Part shown: positions 14,501 to 25,030 of the stretch, piece by piece | How positions within the stretch are numbered: the stretch's first letter is position 1 | How the letters are laid out: the number at the start of each line of letters is the position of its first letter | Assembly: GCA_044869915.1 (NCBI GenBank) | Contig: JBIOYB010000683.1 | Coordinates: 1 to 25,105 of the forward strand | Direction: 5' to 3' | Length of the DNA: 25,105 nucleotides | Source: Allorhizocola sp044869915 | Lineage (GTDB): Bacteria; Actinomycetota; Actinomycetes; Mycobacteriales; Micromonosporaceae | The notes under the pieces: generated by a model | Told to the model about the DNA's origin: nothing | The model's database searches: none | Seen by the model: only the letters and a program-made list of their open reading frames with translations | Made by a program: the position numbers and the translations under genes

Positions 14501-15013
14501 GTTGCGCGCCAACCATTGCCGCTCGAACGCCTCGCTCGGGTGGTGGATGACGATGTCCACGCGGTCCTGGGAGAGCGTGGCGCGGGCGATGGCCGCGACC
14601 CGGCTGCGCAGGCCGAGCACGAGTGCGGCCGGGAAGCTCAGCAGGCCGGCGGCAAACAGGATGCCGGCGAGCGCGCCCGGTCCGGAGGCGATGGCCACGA
14701 TGACGGCCGCGGCGAGCAGGACCACCCCGGCCACGCCGAACGTCTTGGCCAGGACCATGCCCGTGCTGCGCTGGGACGCGCAGCGCTCGCACAGCGGCCA
14801 GTCGGGCCGGCGCACGGCGCTCTGCAGCAACTGCTCCGCCGCGCGGCCGGCCATGCCGCCCGCGTTGGTGTTGAAGATCAACGGATTGTCTCGATCCTTC
14901 TTACGCACAGTGAGCACGAGCTCCTGCCGTGAGGCGGCCGCAGACCCGTGCCGTGCGCAGACATCCGGCAGAACAGCGGTCGCTAGCTCGGCAAAGTTGA
15001 CGGAGATGTTCAC
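14498..15013 (-). CDS. Small two-helix membrane protein with CxxH/CxxC motif
   Basis: The 171-residue protein begins with a soluble region containing VCARHG (Cys19, His22) and LCERC (Cys75, Cys78), which together could form a zinc site. Two membrane helices follow (about 88-109 and 112-135) and then a cytoplasmic-looking C-terminal tail. I do not recognise a named family, although CxxHG openings of this kind are common in actinobacterial hypothetical membrane proteins. The GTG at 15013 has no clear Shine-Dalgarno. It is divergent from the type VII-like cassette (15099) and 11 bp upstream of ackA on the same strand, so it is probably co-transcribed with it. Confidence 0.7.
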   Translation of the reverse strand: MNISVNFAELATAVLPDVCARHGSAAASRQELVLTVRKKDRDNPLIFNTNAGGMAGRAAEQLLQSAVRRPDWPLCERCASQRSTGMVLAKTFGVAGVVLLAAAVIVAIASGPGALAGILFAAGLLSFPAALVLGLRSRVAAIARATLSQDRVDIVIHHPSEAFERQWLARN

Positions 15014-15034
15014 CAGTGGTGCCTACCCATCATC

Positions 15035-15063
15035 ATGACCATTTCTCGGGACTCTGCTAACCT
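15035..15063 (+). promoter_or_regulatory. Putative promoter of the type VII-like cassette
   Basis: ATGACC (15035-15040) and TAACCT (15058-15063) are 17 bp apart. They would start an mRNA near 15070 with a leader of about 30 bases containing the strong ribosome site AGGGGAGG (15087-15094) before the ATG at 15099. Unlike many genes nearby, this one therefore looks leadered. Confidence 0.45.
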
Positions 15064-15098
15064 AACCGTTCTTATCACCGAGCGTTAGGGGAGGCGCA

Positions 15099-15401
15099 AT
15101 GGCGTTCGAGGCCGAACACGCGCGCATCAAGGCATTCGCCACGCATACCAGCGGCTTGAGCGACGACGCCGACGAGGCCGTGCGCTATGTGGAAAAGCAT
15201 CTCGGGATCGGATATGACAAGGGCCGCATGTTCTTCACCGTCGTCGAGACGGCCGAGACCGTGCGCAACGCCTTGAAATCCAACTACATGCATCTGTCCG
15301 AGGTGGCGCAGAAGTCGGGGACCGAGCTGGGCAAGGCCGCCGAGTTCTATCGCACCACGGACGAGGCCTCGGCCGAGCGGCTCGACGGCACCTACCGGTA
15401 A
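15099..15401 (+). CDS. EspC/WXG100-like type VII secretion substrate
   Basis: The 100-residue protein fits the helical-hairpin size class of ESX substrates. It has two long amphipathic helices (about 6-34 and 44-92) and the general type VII export signal YxxxD in YRTTD (84-88), followed by the LDxTY ending common in the EspC family. It lacks a canonical central WxG; GYDKG or GRMFF occupies the turn. The ribosome site AGGGGAGG precedes the ATG. It is followed by a WSG-containing membrane-active protein gene after 12 bp. It is probably exported as a dimer with a partner through an ESX system encoded elsewhere. Confidence 0.75.
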   Translation: MAFEAEHARIKAFATHTSGLSDDADEAVRYVEKHLGIGYDKGRMFFTVVETAETVRNALKSNYMHLSEVAQKSGTELGKAAEFYRTTDEASAERLDGTYR

Positions 15402-15413
15402 GGAAGGATCGAG

Positions 15414-16133
15414 ATGGCTGCCGAGCCCGTATCCACGCTCACCGAGCCCAACGACGAGCATGTGCTCTCGACGGTCAACAACTTCATCGGCTTCGACCAA
15501 TACCTGAGCCCCTCCTACTGGCTGGGCGAGGCGGCAAAAATGGTGTGCGGCACCAACCCCTGGGAGTGGGCGGGCGAGCAGCTCGCCGGCGACTGGACGG
15601 CCGCGGCAAAGGCCGGCGGTGCGCTGAAAAACCTGGCCGAGTTCAACACGACCTACGCCGACTCGCTCAAGGACAAGACGGGCCCGCTCTTCGCCGAAAA
15701 CTGGTCGGGCAACGCGGCCACCAACGCCAAGACCTATTTCGACAACCTCGAGAAGCTGTTGCGCGACCAGGTGGCGCCGCTCAAGGACATCGGCAGCCAG
15801 TTCGAGACGATGACGGCCGGTGTGCTGGAGATGGCAGACGGCATCAAGAGCACGTTGGAAACCCTCACCGATCTGCTGATCGCGCTGGGCATCGAGCTCG
15901 CCGCGGCCGCGGCCTCCAGCTGGACCATCGTCGGCGGCATCGCGGGCGGGATCGCGGCGGCCGCCACCGCCTACCGGGCCGTCCAGGTGTGGCTCACGGC
16001 CATCGAAATGCACGGCTACGCGTGGAACGCTGTGCAGCTGCTCGTCGGCCTGTGCGCGGGATACCTTGGCGCGCTGGAGGGCCTCAAGCTGCAGCCGCTG
16101 CCCAACACCTCCTACGACCACCCAGGGGTCTGA
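15414..16133 (+). CDS. WXG100-like protein with C-terminal hydrophobic segments
   Basis: The 239-residue protein begins with about 60 residues rich in aromatic residues (NPWEWAGEQL, 48-57). A helical hairpin follows with the turn WSG (97-99, in FAENWSGNAATNA). Hydrophobic Ala/Gly-rich helices (about 152-186 and 203-221) come next, and a short polar tail ends it. The central half fits the WXG100/LXG-like export domain; the C-terminal half suggests membrane insertion, a pore or a membrane-bound partner. The start has the good ribosome site AGGAAGGA (15400-15407), and the gene is tightly spaced on both sides. I do not recognise a toxin domain. Confidence 0.68.
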   Translation: MAAEPVSTLTEPNDEHVLSTVNNFIGFDQYLSPSYWLGEAAKMVCGTNPWEWAGEQLAGDWTAAAKAGGALKNLAEFNTTYADSLKDKTGPLFAENWSGNAATNAKTYFDNLEKLLRDQVAPLKDIGSQFETMTAGVLEMADGIKSTLETLTDLLIALGIELAAAAASSWTIVGGIAGGIAAAATAYRAVQVWLTAIEMHGYAWNAVQLLVGLCAGYLGALEGLKLQPLPNTSYDHPGV

Positions 16134-16136
16134 TCC

Positions 16137-16499
16137 ATGGCAGAGCAACAAGGCAACGCCGGCCAACCTGGCGACCCGAAAAACGAGCCGATGATGGATG
16201 TCGCCCGGGGCGACAAGGCGGTCTCCCGCCACCTCCGGGATTCGCTCAAGGTGTTGCGCGACAAGAGCGAAGACCCCGACTTCCGCCGCCAGATCGACGA
16301 CATCCTCAACGGCCGGGTGTCGCTGCGCGAGGCGGCGTTCACGGGCACGTTCGAGCGGGGCATCGCGGCGCCGTTCGAGGCCGGGATGCGGCGCTATCAG
16401 GAGTTCTCCGAGCAGGAGGTCGACCAGATGGCGGCGCAGGGCGAGCAGGCGTTCGAGCGGCTCACCGAGGAGCTCGAGGAGGAGGAGCGCCTCCGCTAA
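16137..16499 (+). CDS. Small acidic helical protein of the type VII-like cassette
   Basis: The 120-residue protein is charged and predicted helical. Residues about 25-60 contain RDSLKVLRDKS and RRQIDDILNGRVSLREAA, and the last 35 residues are a very acidic helix ending EELEEEERLR. No membrane segment, Cys or known motif is visible. It starts three bases after the previous stop (TGA then TCC then ATG), so it is coupled to it. Its size, charge and position suggest a chaperone, partner or immunity-like protein for the upstream exported proteins; this is inference only. Its TAA stop overlaps the stop of the convergent pta gene (16496-16499). Confidence 0.65.
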   Translation: MAEQQGNAGQPGDPKNEPMMDVARGDKAVSRHLRDSLKVLRDKSEDPDFRRQIDDILNGRVSLREAAFTGTFERGIAAPFEAGMRRYQEFSEQEVDQMAAQGEQAFERLTEELEEEERLR

Positions 16500-18556
16500 T
16501 CGACTTGGGATTGGATTGCCGTGATGGCGACCGTCGAGATGATGTCGCGCACGGTCGCTCCACGGGACAGGTCGTTGATGGGCTTGCGCAACCCCTGCAT
16601 CACCGGCCCGATGGCGACCGCGCCCGCCGACCGCTGCACCGCCTTGTAGGTGTTGTTGCCCGTGTTGAGGTCCGGGAAGATGAGCACCGTCGCGCGCCCG
16701 GCCACCTCGCTGTTGCCCGGCAGCTTCGCGGCCGCCACGCTCGCGTCCACCGCCGCGTCGTATTGGATGGGCCCCTCCACGGGCAGATCGGGCCGGCGTT
16801 CGCGCACGAGCTTCGTGGCGATGGCCACCTTGTCCACATCGGCGCCCTGTCCACTCGCACCGGTCGAATAGGACAGCATCGCGACGCGCGGCTGCACGCC
16901 AAACCGCGCCGCCGTCTCGGCCGACGAAATCGCGATGTCGGCCAGCTGCTCCGGATCCGGGTCGGGATTGATCGCGCAGTCGCCGTAGACCAGCACGTGA
17001 TCCGGCAGGCACATGAAGAAAATGCTTGAGGCTATGCCCGTACCAGGAAAAGTCTTGATGATTTCAAAGGCTGGCCGGATCGTGTCGGCCGTCGGGTGCA
17101 CCGCGCCCGAAACCATCGCGTCGGCGCGGCCGGTGTGCACCATCATGGTGCCGAAGTAGTTGACGTCGGTCATCAAATCGTATGCCAGATCGCGGGTCAT
17201 GCCTTTGTGGGCGCGCAACCGCGCGTATTCTCCGGCGAACTCGTTGCGCCACCGCTGCATCTCGTGCGGGTCCACGACCCGCACCGCATCGAGGTCGAGG
17301 CCGAGCTCGCGCGCCCGCAGCGCGATCCGCTCGCGGTCGCCCAGCAGCGTGAGGTCGCATACTCCGCGCCGGGTAAGGGATTCGGCCGCGCGCAGGATGC
17401 GTTCCTCTTCGCCCTCCGGGAGCACGATGTGGCGCCGGTCGGATCGGGCGCGTTCGATCAGCTCATATTCGAACATCAGCGGCGTCACGCGATCCGAGCG
17501 CGCCAGATCGAGCCGAGTGGCCAGCTCGGCAGTGTCCACATGCGACTCAAAAAGCCCAAGCGTCGCACTCATTTTGCGCGGATTGTCGGCGCGCAGCCGA
17601 CCTTCCAAACCGGACAGTGCGGCGACGGTATCGTAGGAGTCGCGCGACACCATGAAAATCGGCAGCTCCACCCGGAAGCGCCCGACCAGCGAGATGACGC
17701 GCGGGTCGGGCTCGAGCCCGAGGGTGAGCAGCAGCCCCGAAATCGCGGCCTGCCCGGTGTGATGCGCCGCGACCGACGCCACAATCAGATCCGACCGATC
17801 CCCGGGGGTCACGACAAGACAGTTGTCCCGCAGGTTTTCCAGGAACGTCGGCACCTGAGCGGCGCCCACTATCGCGTCGACCACATCGCGCGCCATGGCG
17901 GCCGTCGTCGCACCGTGCACGGGCGTCGCGCCGAGCGCGGTCGCCACCTCCTTCACCGTCGGCGCCGCGATCGCGGGCAGGTGGGGGATCACGTAGGCCG
18001 GCACGGGCAGTCCGGAAACGCTCACGGACGCGTTCACCCGGTTGGCGATGAGCGCGAGCACGGGCAGGCTTTCGCACGCGTAGTAGGCCGCGCGCACGGC
18101 ATCGGTCACCTCCGCCGCGGTCCGGTTGTGCCCGTTGACCACGGGGAGCACGGCCGCGCCCAGGTCGCTGGCCAGCCGCAGGTTGAGCGCCACCTCATCG
18201 GGCAGCCCCGCCTCGGCCCGCCCGGCGACATCGTGCCCATAATCGGTGCCCACAATGATGACGGCGTCGCACTCGCGCTCGAGATCGTAGTATGCGTCCA
18301 GGATCTCGCCCACGAGATCGTCGGTCCGGTGCGCGCCGATCAGCTCCGACGCCCGCTGATACGCCGTCCCACCCGCGCCGGCCATCCCATAGCGCCCGCG
18401 CAGCAGCTCCACCACCGGGTCGGGCTTCTCCCGCACCAGCGGCCGGAACACCCCCAGCCGGCGCACCCTGCGGCTGAGCACCTCGGCCAGCCCCAGTGCG
18501 ATCGCCGATTTGCCCCCGCCCGGCTCCAGGCTGGTCACATACACTCCGCGCGCCAT
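16496..18556 (-). CDS. pta: Phosphate acetyltransferase, long form with regulatory N-terminus
   Basis: The 686-residue enzyme converts acetyl-CoA and phosphate to acetyl phosphate. The N-terminal BioD-like P-loop domain has EPGGGKS (11-17). A DRTGG-type domain spans about 205-318, with PGDRSDLIVASV near 251-262. The catalytic PTA domain is about 365-686, opening RRHIVLPEGEEERIL and containing LSYSTGASGQG, GPIQYDAAVD and FPDLNTGNN. Length and layout match the long class of bacterial Pta, where the N-terminal domains mediate allostery. The ATG at 18556 is preferred to the GTG at 18562 because TAGTCT stands six bases before it. It works with acetate kinase (13380-14486), but the two genes are separated by other genes and cannot be one simple operon. 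Confidence 0.95.
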   Translation of the reverse strand: MARGVYVTSLEPGGGKSAIALGLAEVLSRRVRRLGVFRPLVREKPDPVVELLRGRYGMAGAGGTAYQRASELIGAHRTDDLVGEILDAYYDLERECDAVIIVGTDYGHDVAGRAEAGLPDEVALNLRLASDLGAAVLPVVNGHNRTAAEVTDAVRAAYYACESLPVLALIANRVNASVSVSGLPVPAYVIPHLPAIAAPTVKEVATALGATPVHGATTAAMARDVVDAIVGAAQVPTFLENLRDNCLVVTPGDRSDLIVASVAAHHTGQAAISGLLLTLGLEPDPRVISLVGRFRVELPIFMVSRDSYDTVAALSGLEGRLRADNPRKMSATLGLFESHVDTAELATRLDLARSDRVTPLMFEYELIERARSDRRHIVLPEGEEERILRAAESLTRRGVCDLTLLGDRERIALRARELGLDLDAVRVVDPHEMQRWRNEFAGEYARLRAHKGMTRDLAYDLMTDVNYFGTMMVHTGRADAMVSGAVHPTADTIRPAFEIIKTFPGTGIASSIFFMCLPDHVLVYGDCAINPDPDPEQLADIAISSAETAARFGVQPRVAMLSYSTGASGQGADVDKVAIATKLVRERRPDLPVEGPIQYDAAVDASVAAAKLPGNSEVAGRATVLIFPDLNTGNNTYKAVQRSAGAVAIGPVMQGLRKPINDLSRGATVRDIISTVAITAIQSQVD

Positions 18557-18562
18557 GCCCAC

Positions 18563-18568
18563 AGACTA
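18563..18568 (-). promoter_or_regulatory. Possible leaderless -10 hexamer of pta
   Basis: TAGTCT stands six bases before the ATG at 18556, with no Shine-Dalgarno. The TAG is also the stop of the upstream RelE-like gene. The -35 position (GGGGTC) does not match consensus. Confidence 0.3.
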
Positions 18569-19003
18569 TCGGCGACCCCTGGCGAGACCCCGCGCCCTCG
18601 CCACGAGCTGTTCCACCAAATCCCCCAGCTCCACCGGCAGCCCCGTGCCGGCGTCACAACAGGGAGGCTTGGTCCGCTTCTCATCGTCGGGTGGCCGCAC
18701 ACCGGCCAGCTCGTAGAGGAGCGTATAAACGTCGATTTCCGGGCGGTCCCTGGCATGCGGCCCAACCAGGACGATCCATGCCTCGGATGAGGTCTTGAAT
18801 CCGACGATGGCCCGCAGTGGGCCGACGAGGTGCTTGACGCAGATGGCGTTGACCGGCTCCGGTCCGGTCAGGCGGTATCCCGGGGCGATGCAGCCTCGAT
18901 GGCCGAGGTCGGACACGAAACGGTCGAAGGCTTCGCGGTCCCTGTTTCTGAGGCGTCCGATTTGGAGGTCGGCGAAATCTGTCGTGTAAACGGGGATGGT
19001 CAC
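18566..19003 (-). CDS. RelE/ParE-like small protein, candidate toxin of a toxin-antitoxin pair
   Basis: The 145-residue protein has a central stretch that reads like a RelE-type sheet: ICVKHLVGPLRAIVGFK (54-70), EAWIVLVGPHARDRP (74-88), DVYTLLYELAG (91-101). Basic residues in it could contact RNA. Residues 102-125 are a polar tail with a CC pair (115-116), and the C-terminus is basic. I do not recognise an exact family; the toxin reading rests on this pattern, its size and its place directly after a helix-turn-helix gene (9-bp gap). The GTG at 19003 has no Shine-Dalgarno but has a good promoter directly upstream. It may be a single-gene regulator or a non-toxic partner instead. Confidence 0.6.
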   Translation of the reverse strand: MTIPVYTTDFADLQIGRLRNRDREAFDRFVSDLGHRGCIAPGYRLTGPEPVNAICVKHLVGPLRAIVGFKTSSEAWIVLVGPHARDRPEIDVYTLLYELAGVRPPDDEKRTKPPCCDAGTGLPVELGDLVEQLVARARGLARGRR

Positions 19004-19038
19004 CTTAGAATACTAAGCATCCTTTGTGGGCCTATCAA
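19004..19038 (-). promoter_or_regulatory. Sigma-70-like leaderless promoter with overlapping palindrome
   Basis: TTGATA (19033-19038) and TAGTAT (19010-19015) are exactly 17 bp apart, and the GTG at 19003 follows six bases after the -10. This is the best promoter match in the window. It lies inside the last codons and stop of the helix-turn-helix gene. The palindrome CTTAG-N4-CTAAG (19004-19017) covers the -10 and the start site and is a plausible operator for the adjacent DNA-binding protein. Confidence 0.6.
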
Positions 19039-19486
19039 GTTGATTAGCGTTGAGAAGGCGACCTTGGCCGCGGGCCATCTGCTCGAGGCTTTCCATCAGG
19101 CCGGCGTTGTCGAGCCAAGCCTCGTCGTTGAGCCGATACCAGATCTGCTCGAGGAGCTCGCGGTTTTTCGCGCCCGCCGCGCGCAGGTCCTCGGCGAGGT
19201 GGACGACCTCATGCAGACGCACCGGGTCGAGAAGGACGCGTGGCTCGCGCTGGGTCGTCCAGAGCAGGTCAGCGTTGACCCACGCCCGCACGGTCTTGTC
19301 GCTCACACCCAGCAGCCGGGCCGCGATCTCGACCCGGACGGGCTGGATCTGGGGCAGGAGCCTGCGCACGGCCTCGTTGAGCTCACTGCGCTGCTGGCTG
19401 TCGGGTAGGGCGCGGGACACCGACTCGATGCGCTCGACCACGTCGAGCATCTCACGGATGCTCTTCTCTTCCACAGCCACAGACAT
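19013..19486 (-). CDS. Helix-turn-helix protein, candidate antitoxin/regulator
   Basis: The 157-residue protein has a helix-turn-helix at residues 52-73 (VEIAARLLGVSDKTVRAWV), of the MerR/excisionase-like winged type. It is flanked by an N-terminal helical region (1-48) and a C-terminal helical half (85-145) that may bind the downstream protein. The ATG at 19486 is preceded seven bases upstream by CATAAT (19494-19499) and no good Shine-Dalgarno. The gene order (DNA-binding protein first, small RelE-like protein second, 9-bp gap) is that of a type II toxin-antitoxin operon. A palindrome overlaps the second gene's promoter. It could equally be a stand-alone regulator. Confidence 0.7.
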   Translation of the reverse strand: MSVAVEEKSIREMLDVVERIESVSRALPDSQQRSELNEAVRRLLPQIQPVRVEIAARLLGVSDKTVRAWVNADLLWTTQREPRVLLDPVRLHEVVHLAEDLRAAGAKNRELLEQIWYRLNDEAWLDNAGLMESLEQMARGQGRLLNANQLDRPTKDA

Positions 19487-19529
19487 GCTTCCGATTATGC
19501 CCCTGTTTCTCGGAAGAAGCCAGCGCTAT

Positions 19530-19706
19530 TTAGTCGTCATCGTCATCTAGCCTGGCCAGCCAGGTGGCCAGGCGCTCGATGGGCGTTTCGAACTCGGGGT
19601 TGAGGTCGACGAAGTCGCGCAGGCGCTCGGCCAGCCACTCGATGGTGACCTCCTCCTCGCCCCTGCGCTGCGCGAGCTCCTCGATCCCGCGATCGGTGAA
19701 ATACAC
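19530..19706 (-). CDS. DUF6104-like small protein downstream of kgd
   Basis: The 58-residue protein begins VYFTDRGIEELAQRRGEEEV and contains TIEWLAERLRDFVDLNPEFE, then PIERLATWLA, and ends in a run of aspartates (LDDDDD). This matches what I recall of the short actinobacterial DUF6104 proteins found next to the 2-oxoglutarate dehydrogenase gene; the function is unknown. The GTG at 19706 lies six bases after the kgd stop (19713), so it is probably translated by coupling to kgd. It is acidic and predicted helical, with no membrane segment. Confidence 0.8.
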   Translation of the reverse strand: MYFTDRGIEELAQRRGEEEVTIEWLAERLRDFVDLNPEFETPIERLATWLARLDDDDD

Positions 19707-19712
19707 GGCCGG

Positions 19713-23288
<3,576 letters not shown>

Positions 23289-23336
23289 GTCTGCCCGCCG
23301 TCCTTCACGAGTTCCGAGAGAAACCGGCTTTCAAGG

Positions 23337-24026
23337 CTACGCCACCGGCTCGGCCAGCTGGATCCAGGTCGCCTCGGCGCGGGCCAACGCCACACCCTCA
23401 CCGGAGTAAAGCGTGGTCCGCGCGACGGCCTTGCGCCCCTGCCACGAGTCCGTCTGCCCGGTGATGACGCACTCCGCGCCGGGTTTGGGCAGCTCATCGA
23501 TGTCCACGGCGAGCCGGCCGAGGACCCACGTGCGGTCGGGCTCGATGACCGTCCACCCGCCAGGACAGTCCAGCGCGGCCCAAATGATCTCCGGGGTGAC
23601 GGATGAGGGCGTGACGAAAATCGCCGCGATCCGGCCGTCGCCAATCCGACCAGGAAAGATCCGCAGCCCGTCCTCCCGCTCGGGCCCGCACACGAAGCAC
23701 GTCGGAAAGTGGTGATACCCGTGCCCGGGGTAGTTTTCCGAAGCGGAGCGCGCCTCCTCCAGGGAGGTGAACGGCACGGGTTCAATGCCTGCTTCACGCC
23801 GCACGGCGGACGCGATCACCGCGCCGGACGGGTCGGTCACGCGGAGCCCGGCATCGGTGTGGATCACTTCGAGCGGCGTGTCCAGCGGCGGCGGCCGACG
23901 CAGCGTGACCTCGGCAATCGGGTCCATGAACGAGGCGATCAGGCCCGAGGTCCACCCGCCGTTGCCCGACCCGGGCGGTCCGTTGTAACGACCGTCGACG
24001 ATCAGAAGGTTGTTGTTGGGCTGCAC
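23337..24026 (-). CDS. Hotdog-fold thioesterase-like protein
   Basis: The 229-residue protein appears to contain two hotdog repeats. The first includes NGPPGSGNGGWTSGLIAS (15-32), the usual strand-helix opening with a conserved Asn/Gly. The second follows CFVCGPERE (110-118) and includes IIWAALDCPGGW (147-158). Double-hotdog proteins of this kind hydrolyse or bind acyl thioesters. The active-site residues cannot be fixed from sequence, and no named family is recognised with certainty. The GTG at 24026 gives a natural start and has only a weak ribosome site. It lies 48 bp upstream of kgd on the same strand, so the two may share a transcript. It is divergent from the N-acyltransferase gene, 50 bp away. 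Confidence 0.75.
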   Translation of the reverse strand: MQPNNNLLIVDGRYNGPPGSGNGGWTSGLIASFMDPIAEVTLRRPPPLDTPLEVIHTDAGLRVTDPSGAVIASAVRREAGIEPVPFTSLEEARSASENYPGHGYHHFPTCFVCGPEREDGLRIFPGRIGDGRIAAIFVTPSSVTPEIIWAALDCPGGWTVIEPDRTWVLGRLAVDIDELPKPGAECVITGQTDSWQGRKAVARTTLYSGEGVALARAEATWIQLAEPVA

Positions 24027-24076
24027 GGCTCGAGCATTTCACGCCGAAGTCAAGTTTCACGTTCACCCTCGCGCAC

Positions 24077-24874
24077 ATGAGCACGATGTTGCTAACCACC
24101 GCCGCAACCGGCTACTCCGCGCTGATCGCGGGAGACGCCCGGCTTGTCGAAGCGGCCCAGCGCCTGCGCTACCGGGTTTTCGCCGAGGAGCTAGGCGCGC
24201 AGCTGTTTTCTCCCGCCCCCCAGCCCGATGGGCCCACCCCCCTTTTGGATCCCACCGGAATCGACCAGGACGACTTCGACGCCTACTGCGACCACCTCAT
24301 CGTGCGCGAGGACCGCACGGGCGAGGTCGTCGGCACCTACCGGCTGCTGTCACCGCAGCGGGCGATCTGGCTCGGCCGGCGCTACGGCGACGGCGAGTTC
24401 GACCTTTCCGCGCTCACCGTGCTGCGCGGCCAGCTGGTCGAGGCCGGGCGCAGCTGCGTGCACCCCGACCACCGCACGGGCGCGGTGATCAACCTGATGT
24501 GGGCGGCCATCGCCAAGTACATGGACTGCTTCGGCTACCGCTGGCTGGGCGGGTGCGCCTCGGTCGGTCTCGAGGACTCGGGCGAGCAGGCCGGTCGGGT
24601 GTGGGATCTGGTGCAACGCAAGCACATGTCGCCGCCGGAGCTGCGGGTCAAGCCCCACCTGCCGTGGGCGCCGGTCTCGCCGATCCGTCCCGGAACCCTT
24701 GCCGATGTGCCTTCCTTGCTGCGGGGATACCTGCGCCTTGGCGCATGGGTGTGCGGCGAGCCCGCATACGACCCGGCGTTCGGCGTCGCCGACTTCTACG
24801 TGCTGCTGTGCGTGGACCGGGTGAACCCCCGCTACCTCAAGCACTTCCTGGGCCCCGCCCAGGAAGCTGAATGA
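24077..24874 (+). CDS. OlsB-like GNAT-family N-acyltransferase
   Basis: The 265-residue protein fits the ornithine-lipid N-acyltransferase (OlsB/hemolysin-like) branch of GNAT enzymes. It has RLRYRVFAEELG (29-40), EVVGTYRLL (83-91), and the hallmark EAGRSCVHPDHR (122-133) followed by LMWAAIAKYM and GGCAS (158-162). OlsB moves a 3-hydroxyacyl chain from acyl carrier protein onto an amino acid such as ornithine to make a lyso-aminolipid. The ATG at 24077 is used; a second in-frame ATG is at 24086, and neither has a clear Shine-Dalgarno. The gene is followed by the start of a PlsC-like acyltransferase, the usual partner that adds the second acyl chain. Confidence 0.82.
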   Translation: MSTMLLTTAATGYSALIAGDARLVEAAQRLRYRVFAEELGAQLFSPAPQPDGPTPLLDPTGIDQDDFDAYCDHLIVREDRTGEVVGTYRLLSPQRAIWLGRRYGDGEFDLSALTVLRGQLVEAGRSCVHPDHRTGAVINLMWAAIAKYMDCFGYRWLGGCASVGLEDSGEQAGRVWDLVQRKHMSPPELRVKPHLPWAPVSPIRPGTLADVPSLLRGYLRLGAWVCGEPAYDPAFGVADFYVLLCVDRVNPRYLKHFLGPAQEAE

Positions 24875-24886
24875 CGGGCTCGAGTC

Positions 24887-25030
24887 ATGAGCCTTTGGCG
24901 TCCGCCGTGCCCGTGCGATGCCGCCTGCCTGCCGTCCGCTGTGGATCGGGTCGGTGCCGGGCGGCAGTGCGTGCGCCTGCTAGCCCCGTGTTCCGCACAT
25001 GAGTGTGGGTGGGTCGGCGTGGCGGGTTGA
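24887..25030 (+). pseudogene. Start of a PlsC-like acyltransferase gene, broken after about 33 codons (fragment)
   Basis: From the ATG at 24887 the frame reads MSLWRPPCPCDAACLP and continues to VRLLA (residues 29-33), which resembles the N-terminus of the lysophospholipid acyltransferases that commonly follow OlsB-like genes in actinobacteria. After about 24985 the expected hydrophobic segment does not appear, and the frame ends at TGA 25028-25030. An insertion, deletion or sequence divergence near 24980-24990 is the likely cause. The alternative start ATG at 24871, overlapping the previous stop (ATGA), opens only a 43-residue frame without resemblance. Homology is by recall of the N-terminal pattern only. 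Confidence 0.4.

Noticed and set aside
15545..17029. 494-codon plus-strand frame over the type VII-like cassette and pta
   Set aside because: It is out of frame with the cassette genes and antisense to pta, and its translation is Arg/Gly-rich without a fold.
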